6,056 nt of DNA from Chloroflexota bacterium (GTDB lineage: Bacteria; Chloroflexota; Dehalococcoidia; SM23-28-2; RBG-16-64-32), in contig JADFNQ010000091.1 of NCBI GenBank assembly GCA_022563285.1, forward strand, positions 1-6,056, in the 5' to 3' direction. Of this stretch, positions 1-4,624 are shown one piece after another. Each line of letters starts with the position of its first letter. Position 1 is the stretch's first letter. Under the pieces are notes generated by a model that saw only the letters and a list, made by a program, of their open reading frames with translations, was not told where the DNA came from and did not search any database. A program made the position numbers and the translations under genes.

Positions 1-441
1 CGTGGCCGTGGCCGTAGGCGTCGCTGTCGCCGTGGCCGTGGCCGTAGGCGTGGCTGTCGCCGTGGCCGTGGCCGTAGGCGTCGCTGTCGCCGTAGCCGTA
101 GCCGTAGGCGTCGCTGTCGCCGTGGCGGTGGCCGTGGGCGTCGCTGTCGCCGTGGCCGTGGCAGTAGGCGTCGCTGTCGCCGTGGCCGTGGCCGTAGGCG
201 TCGCTGTCGCCGTGGCCGTAGCCGTAGGCGTCGCTGTCGCCGTGGCCGTGGCCGTGGGCGTCGCTGTCGCCGTGGCCGTGGCCGTGGGCGTCGCTGTTGC
301 CGTGGCCGTGGCCGTAGGCGTCGCTGTCGCCGTGGCCGTGGCCGTAGGCGTGGCTGTCGCCGTGGCCGTGGCCGTAGGCGTCGCTGTCGCCGTAGCCGTG
401 GCTGTAGGCGTGGCTGTTGCCGTGGCCGTGGCCGTGGGCGT
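1..441. repeat. 30-bp tandem repeat, about 14.7 units, coding (ATATPTATAT)n on the minus strand
   Basis: Each 30-bp plus-strand unit follows cgtggccgtggccgtaggcg plus tcgctgtcgc. Fourteen full units end at 420 and a partial unit ends near 441. Every difference I found between units (for example at 52, 94, 100, 127, 163 and 298) falls at a position equal to 1 mod 3. That is the third codon position of the minus frame, so all are synonymous there. The array decays into irregular TPTATPTAT, TLTP and SPTPAP codons toward 480. The repeat is open at the window edge, so total copy number is unknown. Confidence 0.95.
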
Positions 442-1386
442 GGCCGTGGGCGTCAATGTCGGCGCGGGCGTTGGGCTGGGGATCTGGGACAGCCCGAGCA
501 TGGGAACGTCCTGGTTGCCCGAGCCCTTCGTAATCTTGTCACCAGTCGACGTTTCGGCCTCGATCAGCGCCGCATGGAGGTTGCCCGTAGGCGGAGGGTT
601 GCCGTCTTTACAGGAATAGCGGACGTCGATGCGAACGATGACCTGCTCTCCCGCCTCGAGGTCGAGGACATCGACGACAACCTCCAATATCTCGGCGTTG
701 GGCTCGCTAAAGTCGTCCGGGATCCCAAGGAGGTTCTGGAAAACAAGTTGCGGCTTGTTAAGGTACTTCTGGCTGACCAGGGCGACCGCGGCGTCGCCGC
801 TGTTAGCGCTCTCGGCCGGGGCCGATTGGCTTCCGGGGAAGTCCCCGGGGCCGCTGATGCCGAAGGCCACGAGCTCGCTGTAGCCAACGCCGAGCTGGCC
901 ATTGTTTTCGGCGTCGAAGTGGTAGGTGAGGCGGATAGTCTGAGGGCTTTCCGAGGGCTCCGGGTCCACAGTGACCCTGGTGAAGAAGATGATACGGTCA
1001 CCGTTGCGAAGATCGGCGTCGCCGCAGGCGAAGTCTTGAGCCTCCAGCTCCTCTCTGGTAAACACGCCCATATCCCGGTCGTCGTACTGGAGAGAGCCGG
1101 CGCTGTCCTCTACTCCAGTCTGATGGTTGTAGCTGTCTTCGTGGGCGGCGATGAAGTCGAGGCTAAAGTCGCTGCCCTCCGCGTCGCTCGGTCCGGCGAC
1201 GTAAATGACGGCTGCGATAAGTGAGACTAAAGCTGCGGTGGCCGCAAAAGTCAGCGAGCCTCGTATCCGGGAGTTAGGGCGAGGAGCTAGACTTGTCCGA
1301 TGTCCCCGTCGTTCGACCCAGCCGGCCCCATAACCCCGTCGTTCGAGCCCACCGGGAGTGTCCCGGCGGTCGTGACGACTTGACAT
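1..1386 (-). CDS. Exported protein with globular domain and long Thr/Ala/Pro repeat tract (3' end beyond window)
   Basis: The minus frame is open from an ATG at 1386 to the left edge (462 codons, no stop). GGGAGG lies 6 bases before the ATG. Residues 1-44 are an Arg-rich N-region, 45-63 a hydrophobic segment (FAATAALVSLIAAVIYVAG), so this is a long signal peptide or signal anchor. Residues about 70-300 form an acidic, beta-rich domain with DFSLDF near 73, FACGD with Cys121, TVDPEP, and DLEAGEQVIVRIDVRYSC with Cys259; the two cysteines could pair. Residues about 313-462 are an ATATPTATAT-type repeat, probably an extended, possibly glycosylated wall-spanning stalk. The domain resembles N-terminal regions I recall from large secreted proteins of environmental high-GC bacteria, but I cannot name a family or function. 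It is divergent from the metalloprotease at 1647. The plus strand is also open here but has neither start context nor a plausible protein. Confidence 0.8.
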   Translation of the reverse strand, partial: MSSRHDRRDTPGGLERRGYGAGWVERRGHRTSLAPRPNSRIRGSLTFAATAALVSLIAAVIYVAGPSDAEGSDFSLDFIAAHEDSYNHQTGVEDSAGSLQYDDRDMGVFTREELEAQDFACGDADLRNGDRIIFFTRVTVDPEPSESPQTIRLTYHFDAENNGQLGVGYSELVAFGISGPGDFPGSQSAPAESANSGDAAVALVSQKYLNKPQLVFQNLLGIPDDFSEPNAEILEVVVDVLDLEAGEQVIVRIDVRYSCKDGNPPPTGNLHAALIEAETSTGDKITKGSGNQDVPMLGLSQIPSPTPAPTLTPTATPTATATATATPTATATATATPTATATATATPTATATATATPTATATATATPTATATATATPTATATATATPTATATATATPTATATATATPTATATATATPTATATATATPTATATATATPTATATATATPTATATATATPTATAT

Positions 1387-1392
1387 GGGCGG

Positions 1393-1398
1393 CCTCCC
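1393..1398 (-). promoter_or_regulatory. Ribosome binding site of the repeat-protein gene
   Basis: GGGAGG on the minus strand ends 6 bases before the ATG at 1386. It fixes the start, because no other in-frame ATG, GTG or TTG lies between the upstream stop (TGA, 1405-1407) and the hydrophobic segment. Confidence 0.7.
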
Positions 1399-1485
1399 TC
1401 GGATTCAACGGGGCGAGCCTTCAAACCGCCATCCCCCACTGTCCGCAACCCATGAAGACAGTCCCCGCGAGCGATTGATATAGAC

Positions 1486-1515
1486 ATAATGCGGCCTCGA
1501 TGCAGCGGTTGTCAA
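1486..1515 (-). promoter_or_regulatory. Predicted sigma70-like promoter for the repeat-protein gene
   Basis: On the minus strand a perfect TTGACA (1515-1510) is followed after 18 bases by CATTAT (1491-1486), a 4/6 match to the -10 consensus. Transcription would begin near 1479, giving a leader of about 90 bases. Recognised by motif only; a TATATC a few bases further on could be an alternative -10. Confidence 0.45.
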
Positions 1516-1574
1516 GGGGTTTGGCAGCAAGTCTGTAACAGTCGTCGCTCCTACGGCGTCCCTAAGTCGATTAT

Positions 1575-1623
1575 GTCCGCTTAACAGACGTTATGGCGGT
1601 GACCGACCGCCGAGCAAGCGGAC
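1575..1623 (+). promoter_or_regulatory. Nested inverted repeat in the metalloprotease leader
   Basis: An outer 8-bp perfect stem pairs GTCCGCTT (1575-1582) with AAGCGGAC (1616-1623). Inside it a second perfect 6-bp stem pairs GGCGGT (1595-1600) with ACCGCC (1606-1611) around the loop GACCG. The structure ends 7 bases before the AAGGAGG ribosome binding site, so it could form in the leader mRNA and affect translation, or be a protein binding site in DNA. No T-run follows, so it is not a standard terminator. Confidence 0.45.
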
Positions 1624-1630
1624 GCGGATG

Positions 1631-1637
1631 AAGGAGG
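1631..1637 (+). promoter_or_regulatory. Ribosome binding site of the metalloprotease gene
   Basis: AAGGAGG, a near-perfect Shine-Dalgarno sequence, lies 9 bases before the ATG at 1647 and supports that start over the internal Met codons at residues 5 and 8. Confidence 0.8.
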
Positions 1638-1646
1638 ATACGGGGA

Positions 1647-2654
1647 ATGAGAGTCGGGATGCGTAGGATGCCGTGGTGGGGAAAATCCGGGGCGTGCGCC
1701 CTGTTGGTCCTAGCCCTGGGAGCCGCCGCTGCTTGGTCAAGCAGCGAAGCTCAGGCTGATGATTACAGCGTGACAGTTGTCTACTTCTACCCCAGCGACC
1801 AAGAGCCGAACCGGGAGTACATCGCCCAGATAGACGGCACCATGGCGGGGATTCAAGGCTGGTACGGAACTCAGGTCGGCTCCACCTTCTCTGTCGATCC
1901 CGTTCAAGTAATCCGAGGGCAGCGCAACACTGCCAATTACGGCCAGGGCGGGGAGATATGGGGTGCCGTACTCCGCGAGTTGGGCTACTACTGCGGGACA
2001 GGGATTCACGTCATCTTCGTTCATCCCAGCATCCCCTTCACCGGTGGCGGCTCCTGCGACCCCACCTACGAGAGCGGCAGTGGCGGTGGCACCACAATGT
2101 TCATGGAGGGGCACGCTATAGGTATTCTAGCCCATGAGCTCGGCCACGCCTTCGCCCTGCCCCACCCGCAGGGTTGCGGGACAACGACCGAGCCCACATA
2201 CTGCGGCGACACGGTGATGTGGGGTTGGTGGGGCTACCCAAACGTAGGGCTGCTGGACCTGAAGGTTGCTCCGGAGAAGCAGACACTGGCCAGCTCGCCA
2301 TTCTTCTCGGTGCCCATGGAAGGCGGCCCCGATGGTACGCCTGATAGTACCACCGATGGCACGGGCGACGAGCCAGATACGGTTGCGCCAACGGTCAACA
2401 TTGTAAGCCCCAGCGACGGTGCCAGGGTTAAAGGCCGCTGGCTGAAGGTTAGGGCTGAGGGTAGCGATAACGTACGTGTAGCGGAGATGGAGCTGTATAT
2501 CGATTCACAGCTGGTCTTCTCGACGACGGGAGCCAACCTGGACTACAGGTGGGATATGCGGGGCACGGCCAGGGGGAGCAGTCTCACGGTAACGGTCAAT
2601 GCCCGCGATGAAGCCGGCAATTCCAGCGCGGTCCAATTAACAGTGTCCAGGTAA
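1647..2654 (+). CDS. Secreted metzincin-like zinc metalloprotease with C-terminal Ig-like domain
   Basis: 335 residues. A signal peptide (basic residues to 13, hydrophobic 16-29) probably ends after AQA at 37. The catalytic domain carries HELGHAFALPH at 163-173, matching the metzincin pattern HExxHxxGxxH with the usual Gly replaced by Ala170. His163, His167 and His173 should bind zinc and Glu164 act as catalytic base. Met191 (DTVMWGWW) is a candidate Met-turn, 18 residues after the third His. Cys116, Cys137, Cys177 and Cys186 could form two disulfides. An acidic Gly/Thr/Asp linker (about 222-243) leads to a domain at 244-335 (APTVNIVSPSDGARVKG, later ARDEAGNSSA) typical of bacterial Ig-like repeats used for adhesion or substrate binding. 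It should act outside the cell; the substrate is unknown and I cannot place it in a named peptidase family. No downstream partner is co-transcribed. Wobble positions are less GC-rich than in the genes from 2985 onward. Confidence 0.85.
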   Translation: MRVGMRRMPWWGKSGACALLVLALGAAAAWSSSEAQADDYSVTVVYFYPSDQEPNREYIAQIDGTMAGIQGWYGTQVGSTFSVDPVQVIRGQRNTANYGQGGEIWGAVLRELGYYCGTGIHVIFVHPSIPFTGGGSCDPTYESGSGGGTTMFMEGHAIGILAHELGHAFALPHPQGCGTTTEPTYCGDTVMWGWWGYPNVGLLDLKVAPEKQTLASSPFFSVPMEGGPDGTPDSTTDGTGDEPDTVAPTVNIVSPSDGARVKGRWLKVRAEGSDNVRVAEMELYIDSQLVFSTTGANLDYRWDMRGTARGSSLTVTVNARDEAGNSSAVQLTVSR

Positions 2655-2657
2655 AGC

Positions 2658-2795
2658 GGGCTTCGAACACCTACCGGTCCACGTCCCGAGAGTAGGAGTG
2701 AACCTCGTCCTCGCGGATGAGGACGCCGGTACCCCGCTTGGCGGAATCGAGGGGTAGGTGCCGAGGCTCAGATTGCGGCCCGCTTCTAGGGCGAC
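2658..2795 (-). pseudogene. ndk: Decayed 3' fragment of a nucleoside diphosphate kinase gene
   Basis: Translated on the minus strand, this matches the last 45 or so residues of the intact Ndk encoded at 3457-3915, in two frames: ALEAGRNLSLGT (against ALEIGRNLIHGS), then LDSAKR and REDEVHSYSRDVDR (against LESAKR and REDEVHSYSRDLDR). A one-base deletion separates the two parts. A TAG at 2673-2671 replaces the Trp codon of RWLFEAP, and frame continues as VFEA. The catalytic His of NLIHGSDS is lost. The 5' part of the gene is absent, with the break at about 2790-2800 where an rsfS fragment begins. Many differences from the intact gene are wobble changes, so much of the divergence accumulated while the copy was still coding. 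It cannot make a functional enzyme. Confidence 0.85.
2683..2716. repeat. 34-bp perfect direct repeat, copy 1 (in ndk fossil)
   Basis: Identical base for base to 3490-3523 in the intact ndk, 807 bp away in the same orientation. It codes (minus strand) REDEVHSYSRD plus one base. Identity stops abruptly on both sides. Confidence 0.95.
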
Positions 2796-2924
2796 GCCGC
2801 CTCCGGCTGGGCGCTCCTCGATTATGGCGACGTGATCGTCCACCTGTGCGTCGAGGACGAGCGCACCCACGACGACCTGCAAGGGCTCTGGCACGACGCG
2901 ACGCCGGTGGTGCGGCTGCAGTAG
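2790..2924 (+). pseudogene. rsfS: 3' remnant of rsfS (ribosomal silencing factor)
   Basis: The plus frame from 2790 to the TAG at 2922-2924 reads GDAASGWALLDYGDVIVH and, further on, DLQGLWHDATPVVRLQ. This is the C-terminal part of the RsfS/Iojap family, whose members typically show SGWVLLDYGDVVVHVF followed by an ERxYYxLExLW motif. Here the Phe after HV is Cys and the Tyr-Tyr pair is His-Asp, suggesting decay. In-frame TAG at 2787-2789 closes the frame upstream, and no start, ribosome binding site or N-terminal half (about 60-70 residues) exists. RsfS normally binds uL14 and blocks 30S-50S joining in starvation; this 44-residue piece is unlikely to do so. A functional copy is presumably elsewhere in the genome. 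It abuts the ndk fossil head to head. Confidence 0.75.
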
Positions 2925-2984
2925 CCGCTCGCGCGCTTTTCAACCACCCATCCACAGTAGCGACCCCGCCCGTAGTTATGTTAG

Positions 2985-3413
2985 ATGAAGCGTTCCATCG
3001 CCTTGCTTGCGCCCTGGCTGCCTCCTATCGCCTGGATGGCGATTATCTTGGTCGCCACTTCGTTACCCTCGGAGACCCAGGGAGCGGCCTTGCAGTCAGG
3101 TGGGCCGCTGTCCGATCCGCCCCGGGCGCTGCTCCACGTAGTGTTCTACGCGGTCCTGTCCTTAGCGTTTGCCCTGGCCCTGCGAAACAGCGGAAGTGCG
3201 CTGCTTAGGCGCGTGGCCCTGCCGGGGGCGTTCCTGCTGGCGACAGCCTACGGAGCCGGCGACGAATACCACCAGACGTTCCTGGCCAATCACGGCGGCT
3301 GGCCGGAGGACATAGGCTGGGACGCTTTGGGTGCCTTCTTGGCGCTCGTCTCTGCCAGCCTGGTCGGCCTGAGCTGGAGGCGCCCTATCGGTGGGCACCC
3401 CAGTAGCGCTTAA
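2985..3413 (+). CDS. VanZ-like family integral membrane protein
   Basis: 142 residues with four predicted membrane segments at about 5-26, 49-66, 76-92 and 112-130. The family signature is clear: WLPPIAWMAII near the N-terminus, a helix beginning LLHVVFY with His51, and YGAGDEYHQTF (89-99) followed by Asp109 in EDIGWDALGAF, matching the VanZ pattern YGxxDExHQxF...D...GA. VanZ itself gives low-level teicoplanin resistance, but most family members are uncharacterised membrane proteins and nothing here indicates antibiotic resistance. The ATG directly follows an in-frame TAG at 2982-2984, so no earlier start exists. No Shine-Dalgarno sequence is visible, which suggests a leaderless or poorly translated mRNA. 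It lies 60 bp after the rsfS remnant and converges on ndk with a 43-bp gap. Confidence 0.85.
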   Translation: MKRSIALLAPWLPPIAWMAIILVATSLPSETQGAALQSGGPLSDPPRALLHVVFYAVLSLAFALALRNSGSALLRRVALPGAFLLATAYGAGDEYHQTFLANHGGWPEDIGWDALGAFLALVSASLVGLSWRRPIGGHPSSA

Positions 3414-3456
3414 CCGACCCAGCGACCCAGCCCCACCCCTGCGGTTCAGCGAGCTC

Positions 3457-3915
3457 TCAGTCAGGCGCCTCGAACAGCCACCGGTCAAGGTCCCGAGAGT
3501 AGGAGTGAACCTCGTCCTCGCGGTAGAAGAGGGCGATCTCCCGTTTCGCGGACTCCAGGGAGTCGGAGCCGTGGATGAGGTTACGGCCGATCTCCAGGGC
3601 CAGGTCGCCGCGGATCGTGCCGGCATCGGCGGCGGCGGGGTCGGTGGCGCCCATCGCCTTGCGGACGGTCTCCACCGCGTTTGTGCCCTCGAACACGGCA
3701 GCGATGATGGGGCAGGCGGTGATGTGGGAGACGAGCCCCTCGTAGAAACGCTTGCCCTCGTGCTCGGCGTAGAGGCGGCGGGCCAGCTCATCGTCCATCT
3801 GAAACAGGCGCAGGGCGACGATGCGGAGGCCGCGGCGCTCCAGCCGGGACAGGATCTCGCCGGCGAGGCCGCGCTGCATCGCGTCTGGCTTTACGAGGAC
3901 GAGGGTGCGTTCCAC
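3457..3915 (-). CDS. ndk: Nucleoside diphosphate kinase
   Basis: Transfers the gamma phosphate of ATP to other (d)NDPs through a phosphohistidine intermediate, in the cytoplasm. The 152 residues are a normal full length. Visible family features are VKPDAMQRGLAGEIL with Lys9, Tyr49, FYEGLV at 57-62, Arg85 and Thr91 in VRKAMGAT, TIRGDLALEIGRN with Arg102 and Asn112, and catalytic His115 in NLIHGSDS. The start is GTG at 3915, giving the standard ERTLVLVKPDA N-terminus; AGGG about 8 bases upstream is a weak ribosome binding site. It lies 36 bp downstream of tsaB on the same strand, so it is probably the last gene of the thiL-tsaE-tsaB-ndk run, perhaps with its own promoter. A second, broken copy of its 3' end lies at 2658-2795. 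Confidence 0.97.
   Translation of the reverse strand: MERTLVLVKPDAMQRGLAGEILSRLERRGLRIVALRLFQMDDELARRLYAEHEGKRFYEGLVSHITACPIIAAVFEGTNAVETVRKAMGATDPAAADAGTIRGDLALEIGRNLIHGSDSLESAKREIALFYREDEVHSYSRDLDRWLFEAPD
3490..3523. repeat. 34-bp perfect direct repeat, copy 2 (in intact ndk)
   Basis: Exact match to 2683-2716. It lies in the 3' part of ndk and codes the RxDEVHSYSRD region near residues 131-142. Outside it, identity to the fossil falls to about two thirds by hand alignment. Confidence 0.95.
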
Positions 3916-3926
3916 AATCGCGCCCT

Positions 3927-3935
3927 ATTGTAGCA
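3927..3935 (-). promoter_or_regulatory. Possible extended -10 element for ndk
   Basis: The minus strand reads TGCTACAAT, matching the extended -10 TGnTATAAT in all but one base. There is no good -35. Transcription would start only about 5 bases before the GTG, excluding the weak ribosome binding site. The site also overlaps a 5-bp inverted repeat, GTAGC (3930-3934) and GCTAC (3944-3948). A chance match is quite possible. Confidence 0.3.
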
Positions 3936-3951
3936 CCGGCGCCGCTACGGG

Positions 3952-4623
3952 CTAGCGCTTCTGCGGGCCGATGACCGGCGGGCGCAGGTATACGACCCGC
4001 AGAGCCCCCGGCTCCTGCCCCTCGCCGGCGGCCAGCCGCCGGTATCCCAGCTCCGCCAGCGAGGCGGCCCGTCTGACCGACGCCGCCGGGGCGGCGATCA
4101 CCGCCTTGTCGCCCAGGGCCTCCTCAATTGCGGCCGCCAGCTCATCGTCCACCTCGCCGCAGAACAGCGACCGGCCCCGCGCCCGCCGCACTACCTCCGC
4201 GGGCCAGTCCAGCCGGGGAGCGGTCACCTGCCGCCAGGGGCGCGACCGGTAGGCGGCCCAGGCCAGCTCCCCACGACCAGCGCGGTGCACCGCCACGATC
4301 CGGCCGGGGAAAACGGCGTGCTGGTAGGCGTCAAGCTCCAGCCGCCCGACCCCGATTACCGGTAGCTTGAGGGCGTAGCCCAGCCCCTGGGCGGTGCTCA
4401 CGCCCACCCTCAGGCCGGTGTACATCCCCGGGCCCGTGCAGGCGAATACGGCGGCGAGCTCCTGCTTCGTCGTCCCGGCCTGGGAGAGCAGCCGCTTGAT
4501 GGTGGGGAGTAGCTCCGCCGTGTGGTTGCGGCGGCAGCGCCAGGTGACCTCCGCCTCTAGGCCGCCCTCGTGGGACAGGGCCACGGAGGCGATCTCGGAG
4601 GCGGTATCGATGGAGATCTCCAT
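3952..4623 (-). CDS. tsaB: tRNA threonylcarbamoyladenosine biosynthesis protein TsaB
   Basis: 223 residues, the usual length for TsaB (YeaZ). It is the non-catalytic ASKHA-fold partner that binds TsaD and TsaE in transfer of threonylcarbamoyl to A37 of ANN-decoding tRNAs. Diagnostic features are ISIDTAS at 3-9, SVAL, NHTAELLPTIKRLLSQAG with His34 at about 33-50, and TGPGMYTGLRVG at 63-74 (family form GPGSFTGLRVG), then AQGLGYALKLPVIGV. The second half is less conserved, as is normal. The ATG is separated from the tsaE stop codon by one base (TGACATG), so translation is probably coupled. tsaD is not in the window. No catalytic zinc site is expected or seen. Confidence 0.95.
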   Translation of the reverse strand: MEISIDTASEIASVALSHEGGLEAEVTWRCRRNHTAELLPTIKRLLSQAGTTKQELAAVFACTGPGMYTGLRVGVSTAQGLGYALKLPVIGVGRLELDAYQHAVFPGRIVAVHRAGRGELAWAAYRSRPWRQVTAPRLDWPAEVVRRARGRSLFCGEVDDELAAAIEEALGDKAVIAAPAASVRRAASLAELGYRRLAAGEGQEPGALRVVYLRPPVIGPQKR

Positions 4624-4624
4624 G

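Larger units (their letters stand above)
1387..1646. other. Divergent intergenic region between the repeat-protein and metalloprotease genes
   Basis: 260 bases without a convincing gene. It contains the two ribosome binding sites, the minus-strand promoter, and an inverted pair of octamers: GACATAAT (1483-1490) and ATTATGTC (1570-1577), so ATTATGTC reads outward toward each gene. The minus copy overlaps the putative -10 (CATTAT). The plus copy gives GATTAT (1569-1574), the same 4/6 -10 match, but without a recognisable -35. The pair may be symmetrical -10 elements or operator sites. The plus-side leader contains a nested hairpin at 1575-1623. I see no tRNA or other RNA gene. Confidence 0.5.

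Noticed and set aside
1..441. CRISPR array
   Set aside because: The 30-bp units are contiguous with no spacers, and they code a regular protein tract.
2..1224. Plus-strand open frames coding Val/Ala/Gly repeats and the 574-1224 frame
   Set aside because: They are antisense shadows of the minus-strand repeat protein. They have no ribosome binding site or recognisable domain, and the minus frame has a start, export segment and plausible protein chemistry.
2671..3208. Overlapping frames at 2671-2955 (minus) and 2717-3208 (plus) as genes
   Set aside because: The first only contains the ndk fossil tail fused to Arg-rich nonsense; the second runs across the fossil junction into an out-of-frame reading of the VanZ-like gene. 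Neither has a start context.
2985..3413. Glycopeptide resistance gene vanZ
   Set aside because: Only the broad VanZ-like membrane family is supported; there are no other van genes nearby and the family is mostly unrelated to resistance.
3414..3456. Bidirectional terminator between the VanZ-like gene and ndk
   Set aside because: The 43-bp gap has a small tandem repeat (cgacccag twice) but no clear stem-loop with a T-run on either strand.
2683..3523. Integrative element with att direct repeats in the ndk 3' end
   Set aside because: The 34-bp repeats resemble attL/attR placement in a gene end, but the interval holds only an rsfS remnant and a VanZ-like gene, with no integrase or excisionase, and homology extends beyond the block as decayed coding sequence.
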